The position numbers and the translations under genes were made by a program. From Ferrovibrio sp. MS7 (GTDB lineage Bacteria > Pseudomonadota > Alphaproteobacteria > Ferrovibrionales > Ferrovibrionaceae), in assembly GCF_038404985.1 (NCBI RefSeq), contig NZ_JBBKBA010000001.1:62001-126000 (forward strand): a stretch of DNA of 64,000 nt. The letters are read 5' to 3'. Positions 42,306-50,522 of the stretch are shown here, in pieces. Under the pieces are notes generated by a model, which saw only the letters and a list, made by a program, of their open reading frames with translations, was not told the origin of the DNA and searched no databases. Each line of letters opens with the position of its first letter. Positions within the stretch are counted from its first letter, which is position 1.

Positions 42306-43401
42306 AGCAGGCCTCGAAACCGGCCTTCAGCTTGGCGGCATCCAGCTTGCGGCCGATGAACACCACGCGGCTGATGCGCTTCTCGTCCGGCTTCCACGGC
42401 CGCTGGAAATCGCCGTCGCGGATCATGTGCACGGCCTGGAACACGAAGCGGTCTGTCTCGCCCTGGAAATCCAGGATGCCCTTGGCACGCAGGATATCCG
42501 GCCCCTGGTTGGCCAGCAGATCGCTGATCCAGGCATCGAACTTCTTGGTATCGAGCGGCTTATCGACGGTGAAGGAATTGCTGATCACCGAGAGATCATG
42601 GATGTGGTCGTGCCCGTGGTCATGATGATGATGATCGTGGCCGCAATGCTCGTCATGCACATGGTTGGGATCATCGCAATGATCGTGATCATGGCCATGG
42701 TGGTGGTGATCATGATCGTGCCCGTGGTCATGCCCATGATCGTGGCCGAGTTCCTTCGACAGGAAGCCCGGCTCCAGCGCCAGGATACGCTGCAGGTCGA
42801 AAGCACCACGGTCCAATATCGTGTCCAGCGCGATTGAGCAGCGCTCGGTGCGATGGATCGGCGCCAGGCTGTTGATGGCGCGGATGCGGCGCTCCACCAG
42901 GGCCAGCTCACCCGGCGTTACCAGATCGGTCTTGTTCAGCAGGATCACATCGGCAAATGCAATCTGCTCCTGCGCCTCGCGGCTATCGGCCAAGCGCAGC
43001 AGCAGGTGGCGCGCATCGACCACGGTGACGATGGAATCGAGCCTTGTGCGGCGCGACACGCCATCATCGACAAAGAAGGTCTGCGCGACGGGGCCGGGAT
43101 CGGCGAGGCCGGTGGTCTCGACGATGATGCCGTCGAAGCGATCCTTGCGCTTCCACAGGCCCTCGATGATGCGGATCAGGTCGCCGCGCACGGTGCAGCA
43201 GATGCAGCCGTTGTTCATCTCGAACACTTCCTCGTCGGCATCCACCACCAGGTCGTTGTCGATGCCGACCTCGCCGAACTCGTTGATGATCACGGCGTAT
43301 TTCTTGCCGTGCGGCTCGGTGAGGATGCGGTTGAGCAAGGTGGTCTTGCCGGCGCCGAGATAGCCGGTGAGGACAGTGACAGGGGTGAGGGCTTCGGACA
43401 T
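42298..43401 (-). CDS. CobW/COG0523 metallochaperone GTPase with His-rich region
   Basis: The 367-aa protein has the P-loop GYLGAGKT (about 13-20), the metal-binding CxCC motif at Cys66-Cys68-Cys69 (NNGCICC), ETTGLADPGPV and the LNKTDLV specificity box. Between the GTPase and the C-terminal CobW_C domain lies an exceptional His/Asp run of some 60 residues (repeated GHDHGHDH, with HDEHCGHDHHHHDHG). COG0523 proteins use GTP to insert zinc, cobalt or iron; the His tract favours zinc or nickel. The gene is coupled to the WD40 gene. Confidence 0.92.
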   Translation of the reverse strand: MSEALTPVTVLTGYLGAGKTTLLNRILTEPHGKKYAVIINEFGEVGIDNDLVVDADEEVFEMNNGCICCTVRGDLIRIIEGLWKRKDRFDGIIVETTGLADPGPVAQTFFVDDGVSRRTRLDSIVTVVDARHLLLRLADSREAQEQIAFADVILLNKTDLVTPGELALVERRIRAINSLAPIHRTERCSIALDTILDRGAFDLQRILALEPGFLSKELGHDHGHDHGHDHDHHHHGHDHDHCDDPNHVHDEHCGHDHHHHDHGHDHIHDLSVISNSFTVDKPLDTKKFDAWISDLLANQGPDILRAKGILDFQGETDRFVFQAVHMIRDGDFQRPWKPDEKRISRVVFIGRKLDAAKLKAGFEACCA

Positions 43402-43491
43402 GGGAACCTGCGGGTAAAATCGGTGGCCCCTATATAGGCCCCGGCCCGGCGGGAGAAAAGCCGTGCTTGCCCGCAGGCCCGGGCCGGCTTA

Positions 43492-43519
43492 GGATATACA
43501 AAACCCTTTATGTATATCC
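43492..43519 (+). promoter_or_regulatory. Operator palindrome of vapBC
   Basis: GGATATAC (43492-43499) and GTATATCC (43512-43519) form a perfect 8-bp inverted repeat with centres 20 bp apart, directly before the AGGAG ribosome site of vapB. This is the expected place for VapB/VapBC autorepression. Confidence 0.7.
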
Positions 43520-43530
43520 AGGAGTGCGTG

Positions 43531-43761
43531 ATGCGTGTGGCGAAATGGGGCAACAGCCTGGCCGTGCGGCTGCCCGCCTCGGTGGTGGAGGCCCTGAACC
43601 TCAAGCCCGGGGATGACCTGAACATTCATGTCCGGGGCAAGAACGACCTGGCGCTGGAGCGCAAGATGACCCGCGAGGAGGCGCTGGACATCATGCGCAA
43701 GCTGCGCCGCCCCTTGCCGCCCGGCTTCCGATTCAATCGCGAAGAGGCCAATGAGCGCTGA
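43531..43761 (+). CDS. vapB: VapB/AbrB-type antitoxin
   Basis: The start is ATG 43531, preceded by CCAGGAG; the upstream in-frame ATG 43510 lies inside the operator. The 76-aa product begins MRVAKWGNSLAVRLPASVVE, the SpoVT/AbrB swapped-hairpin DNA-binding pattern, followed by LKPGDDLNIHV and a basic C-terminal tail for toxin binding. It overlaps vapC by 11 bp. Confidence 0.88.
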   Translation: MRVAKWGNSLAVRLPASVVEALNLKPGDDLNIHVRGKNDLALERKMTREEALDIMRKLRRPLPPGFRFNREEANER

Positions 43762-44161
43762 ACGCGCCTTTCTCGACACGAATATCCTTGTCTATGCCTA
43801 TACCGACGATCCCCGTCGCACCGGCATAGCGGAAGCTCTGATGCTGGCTGGCGGTCTGGTCAGCGTGCAGGTGCTGAACGAATTCTGCGCCGTGGCACGA
43901 GGCAAGCTGAATCTGCCCTGGAACCGCATCGAAACCGCGCTCGCCAGTATCCGATTATTCTGCGGCGAACCGCTGCCACTGAACAGCGAAACCCAGGAAC
44001 GCGCCTTTTCCCTGGCCTGGGGACATAATCTGCATATCTATGACGCCAATATTGTCGCCGCCGCACAGCTTGCCGATTGCAGCATCCTCTACAGCGAGGA
44101 CCTGCAGCATGGCCGCCGCTTCGACCGCCTGGTGGTGAAAAACCCCTTCGCCACGGCTTAA
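43751..44161 (+). CDS. vapC: VapC-type PIN-domain toxin ribonuclease
   Basis: The 136-aa PIN protein carries the acidic active-site set: Asp9 (FLDTNIL), Glu44 (VLNEFC), Asp98 (IYDANIV) and Asp117 (SEDLQHG). VapC toxins cut tRNA or rRNA and need Mg2+. All four acids are intact, so it should be active. The coupling with vapB through an 11-bp overlap is typical. Confidence 0.9.
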   Translation: MSAERAFLDTNILVYAYTDDPRRTGIAEALMLAGGLVSVQVLNEFCAVARGKLNLPWNRIETALASIRLFCGEPLPLNSETQERAFSLAWGHNLHIYDANIVAAAQLADCSILYSEDLQHGRRFDRLVVKNPFATA

Positions 44162-44222
44162 GCCAGCAGGCATAAAAGTTATCCACTGGCTTTTTTCCTA
44201 TCGGAAGGCCAGAATCGGGACC

Positions 44223-44750
44223 ATGGAAAGCTCGATTCGCCGGCTGGTGACGCAATCGCCCTTCGGCCCCCTTACCCTGACAGAGCGTGAGCAGGCCGTG
44301 GTGGCGCTGGATTGGGGCCGCCTGCCGGAAAGCGATGGCCAGAGCAGCCTGCTGCGCGAGGCCGCGGCGCAACTGGAAGACTTTTTCGATGGCCGGCTGA
44401 AGCGGTTCGATCTGCCGGTGGCGCCGCGTGGCACCGATTTCCAGGTGCGGGTCTGGCGCGCGCTGCAGGCCATCCCCTATGGCGAGACCATGACCTATGG
44501 CGAGATCGCCCAGAGCCTGAAGAGTTCGGCCCGCGCCGTCGGCATGGCCTGCGGCGCCAACCCGCTGCCGATCATCGTGCCCTGCCACCGGGTGACGGCG
44601 GAAACCGGACTCGGCGGCTTTTCCGGCCTCGGCGGCATCGCCACCAAGCGCCGCCTGCTGGCGCTGGAATGCGATGGCGCCATGCCGAAGCGCCAGCCCT
44701 CGCTGTTTGACCTGCCGCTGTTTTCCTATTCCGGCGCGCCCGCACTCTGA
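44223..44750 (+). CDS. ogt: Methylated-DNA-protein cysteine methyltransferase
   Basis: The enzyme moves alkyl groups from O6-alkylguanine in DNA onto its own cysteine, a single-use repair reaction. The 175-aa protein has TDFQVRVWRALQAIPYGETM, TYGEIAQSLKSSARAVGMAC, and the active-site Cys121 in IVPCHRV, followed by GGFSGLGGIATKRRLLALE. The short C-terminal PKRQPSLFDLPLF tail resembles that of Ogt relatives. Confidence 0.93.
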   Translation: MESSIRRLVTQSPFGPLTLTEREQAVVALDWGRLPESDGQSSLLREAAAQLEDFFDGRLKRFDLPVAPRGTDFQVRVWRALQAIPYGETMTYGEIAQSLKSSARAVGMACGANPLPIIVPCHRVTAETGLGGFSGLGGIATKRRLLALECDGAMPKRQPSLFDLPLFSYSGAPAL

Positions 44751-44855
44751 AGCGCCCGCCCTCTGAAGCGGCTGTAAGAATCCCGTCCCTTGCGGCGCCT
44801 GCTATCGACACGATAGCATCCCACGCAGCCGCAACGATGAGCCGGGAGGAATACC

Positions 44856-45554
44856 ATGCCGCGCATGATCAGCATCGCCGCCAAGGATGGCGGCAGCTTC
44901 AACGCCTATCTTGCCGAACCCGCCAACCGCCAGGGCCCCGGCGTGCTGGTGATCCAGGAAATCTTCGGCATCAACACGGTGATGCGCGGCATCTGCGACG
45001 ACCTCGCCCGCCAGGGCTATTTCGCGCTCTGCCCGGACCTGTTCTGGCGCATCGAGCCGGGCCTGATGCTGGATGACCGCATCGAGCCGGACCTGCAGCG
45101 CGCCTTCCAGCTTTTCGGCCAGTTCGATCTCGACAAGGGTGTCGAGGATCTCAAGGCCTGCCTGCCTGTGCTGCGCGGCCTGCCCGGCGCCACCGGCAAG
45201 GCCGGCGCGGTCGGCTATTGCCTTGGCGGCCGCCTGGCCTACCTGATGGCCACCCGCAGCGACGTGGATGCCGCCACTGGCTTCTACGGCGTGTATCTGC
45301 AGAACCATCTGGACGAAGCCAGGAACATCAAGAAGCCGCTGCTGCTGCATTGCGCCACCGAGGACAAGTTCGTGCCCAAGGATGCGCAGGCGCAGATCGC
45401 GGAAGGCCTCAAGGGTAATGCATTGGTGACTCGCCACGATTATGTCGGCCAGGACCATGCCTTCGCCCGCGTCGGCGGCGAGCATTACGACAAGGCCTCG
45501 GCCGATCTCGCCAACCAGCGCACCAGCGCCTTCTTCAAGCAGCATCTGTCGTAA
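44856..45554 (+). CDS. Dienelactone hydrolase family protein
   Basis: The 232-aa cytoplasmic hydrolase has the DLH catalytic pieces: Glu35 in VLVIQEIFGIN, the nucleophile Cys122 in GYCLGG, a likely Asp in LHCATEDKFVP and His in YVGQDHAFAR. In chlorocatechol pathways such enzymes open dienelactone, but most chromosomal copies have unknown substrates. A GGAGG ribosome site precedes ATG 44856, and the next gene starts after 25 bp. Confidence 0.9.
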   Translation: MPRMISIAAKDGGSFNAYLAEPANRQGPGVLVIQEIFGINTVMRGICDDLARQGYFALCPDLFWRIEPGLMLDDRIEPDLQRAFQLFGQFDLDKGVEDLKACLPVLRGLPGATGKAGAVGYCLGGRLAYLMATRSDVDAATGFYGVYLQNHLDEARNIKKPLLLHCATEDKFVPKDAQAQIAEGLKGNALVTRHDYVGQDHAFARVGGEHYDKASADLANQRTSAFFKQHLS

Positions 45555-45579
45555 TCGCCACATTCAGGAGTTCGAGACC

Positions 45580-46551
45580 ATGGTGAAGGCAATCCGCATC
45601 CACAAGACCGGCGGCCCCGACGTAATGCAGTGGGACGATGTCGAGGTCGGCAAGCCCGGCCCCGGCCAGGTGCGGATCAAGTCCACCGCCGTAGGCCTGA
45701 ACTATATCGACACCTACCACCGCTCCGGCCTCTACCCGCTTCCCCTCCCCGCCGGCATCGGCATGGAAGGCGCCGGCGTGGTGACCGAACTCGGCGAGGG
45801 CGTGACCGGGCTGAAAGTAGGCGACCGCGTCGCCTATGGCTCGATCCTCGGCGCCTATGCCGAGGAGCGCGTGGTGCCGGCCGACAAGCTGGTGAAGCTG
45901 ACCGATGGCGTTTCCGACAAGGTGGCCGCCGCCATCATGCTGAAAGGCATGACGGCGGAATACCTGCTGCTGCGTACTTTCAAGGTGAAGCCGGGCGACA
46001 CCATCCTGTGGCACGCGGCAGCCGGCGGCGTCGGCCTGATCGCCTGCCAATGGGCCAAGCATCTTGGCGCCACGGTGATCGGCACGGTGGGCAGCGACGA
46101 GAAGGCTGCGCTGGCCAAGGCACATGGCTGCGACCATGTGATCAACTATTCCAAGGAGAATTTCGTCGAGCGGGTGAAGGAGATCACCAAGGGCGCCGGC
46201 GTGCCGGTGGTCTATGACTCGGTCGGCAAGAGCACCTGGCCGGCCTCGCTCGACTGTTTGCAGCCGCTCGGCATGATGGTGTCGTTCGGCAATGCCTCCG
46301 GCCCGATCCCGCCGGTGGAAGCCGGCATGCTCTCGGCCAAGGGCAGCCTGTTCTTCACCCGCCCGACCTTGATGACCTATACCGCGCGCCGCGACTGGCT
46401 GGAGGCGTCCGCCGCCGCCCTGTTCGATGTGGTGGCCAAGGGCATCGTGAAGATCGAGATCAACCAGACCTATGCGCTGAAAGACGCCGTGCAGGCGCAT
46501 ATCGACCTGGAAGGCCGCAAGACCACCGGCTCGACGGTGCTGCTGCCGTAG
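45580..46551 (+). CDS. qor: NADPH:quinone oxidoreductase (zinc-free MDR family)
   Basis: ATG 45580, after TTCAGGAG, gives a 323-aa protein with the QOR start MVKAIRIHKTGGPDVMQW, then VGLNYIDTYHRSGLYPLPLP and GIGMEGAGVVTELGEGV. The Rossmann segment is WHAAAGGVGLIACQWAKHLG. There are no zinc-ligand cysteines, as in quinone reductases. It follows the dienelactone hydrolase gene and likely shares its transcript. Confidence 0.92.
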   Translation: MVKAIRIHKTGGPDVMQWDDVEVGKPGPGQVRIKSTAVGLNYIDTYHRSGLYPLPLPAGIGMEGAGVVTELGEGVTGLKVGDRVAYGSILGAYAEERVVPADKLVKLTDGVSDKVAAAIMLKGMTAEYLLLRTFKVKPGDTILWHAAAGGVGLIACQWAKHLGATVIGTVGSDEKAALAKAHGCDHVINYSKENFVERVKEITKGAGVPVVYDSVGKSTWPASLDCLQPLGMMVSFGNASGPIPPVEAGMLSAKGSLFFTRPTLMTYTARRDWLEASAAALFDVVAKGIVKIEINQTYALKDAVQAHIDLEGRKTTGSTVLLP

Positions 46552-46570
46552 CCGGCAAAAGGTAACAGCT

Positions 46571-46675
46571 TACCGAGGCGGGTAATTCGATACCTCGAAA
46601 TGCGCTTTTGGCGCTGATTTCGAGGTAAAAGAATACGCATTTCGTTTTTTGGCGCGGTGCGTATTTTGCCGCGCC
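46571..46675 (+). promoter_or_regulatory. Structured leader RNA of sbtAB with competing helices
   Basis: Several perfect inverted repeats share arms. Helix A pairs TACCTCGAAAT (46591-46601) with ATTTCGAGGTA (46617-46627) and can stack on GCGC/GCGC inside. Helix B pairs CGAAATGCG (46596-46604) with CGCATTTCG (46636-46644) and is followed at once by TTTTTT (46645-46650), an intrinsic-terminator layout. Helix A blocks helix B. An upstream CGAGG (46574-46578) can pair with CCTCG (46593-46597) of helix A. Helix C pairs AATACGC (46632-46638) with GCGTATT (46659-46665); helix D pairs GGCGCGG (46651-46657) with CCGCGCC (46669-46675), ending right at ATG 46676. No known riboswitch class was recognised. 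Confidence 0.65.
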
Positions 46676-47662
46676 ATGAGCGACTTCATCTCCCTTGCCG
46701 CCGGCAACCTGATCTCCCCGATGATCCTATGCTTTGCGCTGGGAGCCATCGCCGCCCTGCTACGCTCCGATCTGGAAATCCCGGAAGGTGCGGCCCGCGC
46801 CCTGGCGATCTACCTGATGTTCGCCATCGGCTTCAAAGGCGGCACGGCAATGCAGGGCGCGGCGGGCGGTTCGGTGGCGCTGGGCCTGCTCGCCGCCCTG
46901 ACCCTGAGCTTCGCCCAACCACTGCTCGCCTTCCTGCTGCTGCGCGGGATATGGCGGCTCGACCGGCTGAATGCCGGCGCCATCGCCGCGCATTACGGCT
47001 CGGTCAGTGTCGTCACCTTCGTCACTGCCGCCGAATTCCTTCGGAGCCGCGATGTCGCCTTCGAAGGCCATCTGGTAGCAATGCTGGCGCTGATGGAAAC
47101 GCCCGCGATCATCAGCGGCCTGCTGCTTGCGGGTGCCGGCCGCAGCCAGTCCGCCAGCGCCCCCCAGCATGAGCATGGCAGCTTCCTGCGCGAGGTGCTG
47201 GTGAATGGCTCGGTGATGCTGCTGCTTGGCGGTTTCGTCATCGGCTGGATCACCGGCGACGCCGGCATGGTGAAGGTAAAACCGTTCGTGCAGGACCTGT
47301 TCAACGGGGCGCTCTGCCTGTTCCTGCTCGATATGGGCCTGGTGGCGGTACGCCAGGGCCGCGCCGCGCGTGGCCTGAAACCAACCCTGTTGCTGTTCGG
47401 CATCATCATGCCACTGCTCGGCGGTGCGCTTGGCCTTGGTCTCGGCAAGCTGCTGGGCTTGAGCCTGGGCGGCGCGACGCTGCTCGCGGTGCTCGGTGCC
47501 TCGGCCTCCTACATTGCCGTGCCTGCGGCACTGCGCCTGGCTTTGCCGGCAGCCAACCCGGCCCTGTCGGTGACGCTTTCGCTCGCCGTCACCTTTCCGT
47601 TTAATGTGGCGATCGGCCTGCCGCTCTACTTGAGCGCGGCACGGATCGTGGTGGGAGGCTGA
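46676..47662 (+). CDS. sbtA: SbtA-type sodium-dependent bicarbonate transporter
   Basis: From ATG 46676 (MSDFISLAAGNLISPMILCF) the protein is 328 aa with about ten membrane segments. It has the SbtA-family pattern LAIYLMFAIGFKGGTAMQGA, AAHYGSVSVVTFVTAAEFL, ALMETPAIISGLLLAG and LGASASYIAVPAALRLALP. SbtA proteins import bicarbonate with sodium in cyanobacteria; proteobacterial members are less studied. There is no clear ribosome site, and helix D of the leader ends at the start codon. An SbtB-like gene follows after 1 bp. Confidence 0.88.
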   Translation: MSDFISLAAGNLISPMILCFALGAIAALLRSDLEIPEGAARALAIYLMFAIGFKGGTAMQGAAGGSVALGLLAALTLSFAQPLLAFLLLRGIWRLDRLNAGAIAAHYGSVSVVTFVTAAEFLRSRDVAFEGHLVAMLALMETPAIISGLLLAGAGRSQSASAPQHEHGSFLREVLVNGSVMLLLGGFVIGWITGDAGMVKVKPFVQDLFNGALCLFLLDMGLVAVRQGRAARGLKPTLLLFGIIMPLLGGALGLGLGKLLGLSLGGATLLAVLGASASYIAVPAALRLALPAANPALSVTLSLAVTFPFNVAIGLPLYLSAARIVVGG

Positions 47663-47663
47663 G

Positions 47664-47978
47664 ATGAGCACGGAAATTCATCGCCGGCGCAAAATCGAAG
47701 TGATCGTGGAAGCGCCGCTGGCACGCGCTGTGATCGATTGGCTGGGTGAGCAGGGCGTGCGCGGCTACAGCATGATCCCGCGCGTATCCGGCGGCGGCCA
47801 TCATGGCGAACGCCAGGGCGACGATGTGACCCGCGTGTTCGAGAATGTGCTGATCATCGCCATCGCGCCGGAGGATATGGCCCGTGCCATCCTGACCGGC
47901 TTCCACGCCCGATTTCCCAACGCCACCGGCATCATTTACCTGTCGGACGTCGACGTGGCTCGCTCGGCGCATTTTTAA
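47664..47978 (+). CDS. SbtB-like PII-family regulator of SbtA
   Basis: The 104-aa protein has the PII-like ferredoxin fold: RRKIEVIVEAPLARAVIDWL, a T-loop-like stretch MIPRVSGGGHHGERQGDD, and VFENVLIIAIAPEDMARAIL. SbtB proteins bind adenine nucleotides and gate SbtA. Its start is 1 bp after the sbtA stop, so the two are coupled. The function is inferred from this pairing. Confidence 0.82.
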   Translation: MSTEIHRRRKIEVIVEAPLARAVIDWLGEQGVRGYSMIPRVSGGGHHGERQGDDVTRVFENVLIIAIAPEDMARAILTGFHARFPNATGIIYLSDVDVARSAHF

Positions 47979-48030
47979 GCCGATGAATCCGTCTTTATTC
48001 CCGCTCATTCATTTCGGCCGGCGCGGGGGC

Positions 48031-48080
48031 TTGGCCGGCATCCATTGTGTGCGCTAGATTATTTGAGAATCACTCTCAAT
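48031..48080 (+). promoter_or_regulatory. hugZ promoter with Fur box
   Basis: TGAGAAT-C-ACTCTCA (48064-48078) matches the 7-1-7 Fur box pattern with a single mismatch in the right arm. It lies just after a candidate -10 TAGATT (48055-48060) that has TTGGCC 18 bp upstream. Fur bound there would block transcription of hugZ when iron is plentiful. Confidence 0.68.
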
Positions 48081-48098
48081 TGACCTTAAGGAGTCGCG

Positions 48099-48848
48099 AT
48101 GAGCGATCCCGCAGCGCCTCAGCCCAAGCCCTCGCCCGCCTTCCAGGCCCGCGCGGTTGCCCGTGCCTGCCGCAAGGCGGTGCTGGCGACGACGCTTGCT
48201 GGCGAAAACCCGACGCCCTATGCCTCGCTGGTGCTGGTGGCCTTCGACCATGACGCCACGCCACTGCTGCTGATCTCCCAGCTTGCCGAGCATACCCGCA
48301 ACATCGCCGCCGATGCCCGCGTCAGCCTGCTCTGCGATGGCACCGATGGCTATGCCGAGCCGCTGACCGGCCCGCGCGCCACCCTGCTGGCGGAAGCTGA
48401 AGTGACCACCGATCCGCGCCACCGCGCCCGCTTCCTGGCACGCCATCCGGGCGCGGCGATGTATGCCGATTTCAAGGATTTCGCCTTCTACAAGCTGAAG
48501 GTCAGCCGCGCGCATATCGTCGCCGGCTTCGGCCGCATCCACTGGTTCGACGATTACCGCTATGGCGGCGGCGACGGCAGCGATTGGGCCGGGCTGGCGG
48601 AAGCCGAGGCCGGCATTGTCGAGCATATGAACAGCGACCACGCCGACGCTGTGCAGCTCTATGCCGGCAAGCTGCTGGGCCTTTCCGGCGAGGGCTGGAC
48701 GCTTTGCGGAGTCGATCCGGAAGGCGCCGACCTGATCCGCGAGGGCGTGCTCGCCCGCCTGCCCTTCGACAAGCCGGTAAGCGATGCCGAGGGCGCCCGC
48801 GTTGAACTGGTGCGCCTGGTGAAGCGGGCACGGCAACAGGCCGCCTGA
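48099..48848 (+). CDS. hugZ: HugZ-family haem oxygenase
   Basis: The 249-aa protein joins an N-terminal pyridoxamine-phosphate-oxidase-like split barrel (RKAVLATTLAGENPTPYASL, LLLISQLAEHTRNIAADARV) to a C-terminal DUF2470 domain (IVEHMNSDHADAVQLYAGKL, DLIREGVLARLPFDKPV). HugZ enzymes degrade haem to release iron. The Fur box upstream supports iron control. AAGGAG precedes ATG 48099. Confidence 0.88.
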   Translation: MSDPAAPQPKPSPAFQARAVARACRKAVLATTLAGENPTPYASLVLVAFDHDATPLLLISQLAEHTRNIAADARVSLLCDGTDGYAEPLTGPRATLLAEAEVTTDPRHRARFLARHPGAAMYADFKDFAFYKLKVSRAHIVAGFGRIHWFDDYRYGGGDGSDWAGLAEAEAGIVEHMNSDHADAVQLYAGKLLGLSGEGWTLCGVDPEGADLIREGVLARLPFDKPVSDAEGARVELVRLVKRARQQAA

Positions 48849-48861
48849 ACCTCTGCCGCAC

Positions 48862-48900
48862 AAAAAAAGCCCGCCGATCCGGGTGGGGGGATCGGCGGGC
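48862..48900 (-). terminator. Rho-independent terminator of the met operon
   Basis: On the minus strand GCCCGCCGATCC and GGATCGGCGGGC form a perfect 12-bp stem with an 8-nt loop followed by TTTTTTT (48868-48862). It lies 97 bp beyond the metQ stop and just after hugZ on the other strand. Confidence 0.88.
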
Positions 48901-48997
48901 AGTTCAAGGCTGAACAATGCTCAAGCAGTGAGCCGGGAATTCAGCCTTTCACGCCGTCTGGGGAGGAAACCAAGCAGACGACGGAAACACGGATGAT

Positions 48998-49798
48998 TTA
49001 CCAGCTCGCCACCACGGCCTTCTGGTACTTCTGCTCGACGAACGCCTTCACTTCCGCCGACTGATACGCCTTCACCAGCTTGGCGAATTCCGGCTTATCC
49101 TTGTCCTGCGTGCGCACCGCGATGATGTTCACATAGGGCGACTTCGGCGTCTCGATGGCGATGGAATCCTGGGTCGGCTTGAGGCCGGCGGGAAGCGCGT
49201 AGTTGGTGTTGATCGCGGCGGCATCGAGTTCGTCCAGCGCGCGCGGCAACTGCGCCGCATCCAGCTCGACGATGCGGACCTTCTTCACATTCTCCACCAC
49301 ATCCAGCGGCGAAGCCTTGAGGCCGGCATCGGCGCGCAGCTTGATCAGGCCGGCGGATTCCAGCAGCAGCAGGCCACGGCCGCCATTGGTCGGATCATTC
49401 GGGATGCCGACGCGGGCGCCATTGGGCAGCGCAGCCAGATCCTTCACCTTCTTGGAATAGACGCCCATCGGGAAATTCACGGTGTAGCCGATATTGACGA
49501 TCTTGTAGCCGCGATCCTTCACCTGGGCTTCCAGATAGGGCAGATGCTGGTAGGAATTGGCATCCAGGTCGCCGGCATTCAGTGCCGCATTCGGCTGCAC
49601 ATAATCGCTGAACTCGACGATCTGGATTTTCAGGCCATCCTTCTCGGCAACCTTCTTCACCACTTCGAGGATTTCAGCATGCGGGCCGGCAGTGACGCCG
49701 ACCTTGATCGGCTTGTCCTGGGCCTGAACCGGGGACTGCACGCCGAGCGGCAGCGCCAGCAGCGCGGCAGCAGCGATAAGCGAACGACGATTAAGCAT
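48998..49798 (-). CDS. metQ: MetQ, methionine ABC transporter binding protein
   Basis: The 266-aa product starts at ATG 49798 with a signal peptide (RRSLIAAAALLALPLGV, cut near VQA-QD) and no lipobox, so it is probably a free periplasmic protein. Family marks are IKVGVTAGPHAEILEVVKKV, EFSDYVQPNAALNAGDLDAN, QHLPYL and IPNDPTNGGRGLLLLESAGL. It binds methionine (L and often D forms) for MetNI. It is the last gene of the operon. Confidence 0.93.
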   Translation of the reverse strand: MLNRRSLIAAAALLALPLGVQSPVQAQDKPIKVGVTAGPHAEILEVVKKVAEKDGLKIQIVEFSDYVQPNAALNAGDLDANSYQHLPYLEAQVKDRGYKIVNIGYTVNFPMGVYSKKVKDLAALPNGARVGIPNDPTNGGRGLLLLESAGLIKLRADAGLKASPLDVVENVKKVRIVELDAAQLPRALDELDAAAINTNYALPAGLKPTQDSIAIETPKSPYVNIIAVRTQDKDKPEFAKLVKAYQSAEVKAFVEQKYQKAVVASW

Positions 49799-49868
49799 GG
49801 GAAGCACCTTTCTGTTTGTAAGATGGGTCTGTTTGCGAGACGTGTTTTTTGCGAGACGGGACTGGAAC

Positions 49869-50522
49869 TCAACGATGCGCCAGGCGGCGGACAAGACGGT
49901 CGCCGAGCGACTGCACACCCTGGACGAAGACGATCAGCACCAGCACCACGGCGGCCATCACTTCCGGCAGGAAACGCTGGTAGCCATAGCGGATGCCGAG
50001 ATCGCCGAGGCCGCCGCCGCCAACCGCACCAGCCATGGCGGAATAGCCGATCAGGCTGACCAGGGTGATGGTGAGGCCCGCGACAATGCCGGGCATCGCT
50101 TCCGGCACCAGCACCTTGGTGACGATCTGCCACGGCGTGGCGCCCATGGCTTCCGCCGCTTCCACCAGGCCGCGCGGCACTTCGCGCAAGGCGGTTTCCA
50201 CCAGGCGGGCGATGAAGGGCACAGCGGCGATGGTAAGCGGCACCACAGCGGCGAGCGTGCCGATGGAGGTGCCGACGATGAGGCGGGTGAAGGGGATCAC
50301 CGCCACCATCAGGATGATGAAGGGCGTCGAGCGCGTGGCATTGACGATGATGCCGAGCACGCGGTTGACGGTCAGGTTCTGCAGGATATGGCCGCGATCC
50401 GTGACCACCAGCACGACGCCGAGCGGCACGCCGAGCAGGGTGGCGATGAGGCCGGAAATACCGACCATCACCGCCGTTTCGATCAGGGCATCAACCAGCA
50501 GCGCGATCAAGGCGGACGACAT
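49869..50522 (-). CDS. metI: MetI, methionine ABC transporter permease
   Basis: The 217-aa membrane protein has five helices and the permease loop [22 protein letters not shown], here [19 protein letters not shown], which docks on MetN. Other marks are [20 protein letters not shown] and [20 protein letters not shown]. Its start lies inside metN (32-bp overlap), as expected for coupled subunits. Confidence 0.95.
   Translation of the reverse strand: MSSALIALLVDALIETAVMVGISGLIATLLGVPLGVVLVVTDRGHILQNLTVNRVLGIIVNATRSTPFIILMVAVIPFTRLIVGTSIGTLAAVVPLTIAAVPFIARLVETALREVPRGLVEAAEAMGATPWQIVTKVLVPEAMPGIVAGLTITLVSLIGYSAMAGAVGGGGLGDLGIRYGYQRFLPEVMAAVVLVLIVFVQGVQSLGDRLVRRLAHR

Noticed and set aside
42585-42911. 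108-aa Thr/Met-rich frame within cobW
   Set aside because: It is an out-of-frame reading of the His/Asp codon run (CAT/GAT repeats).
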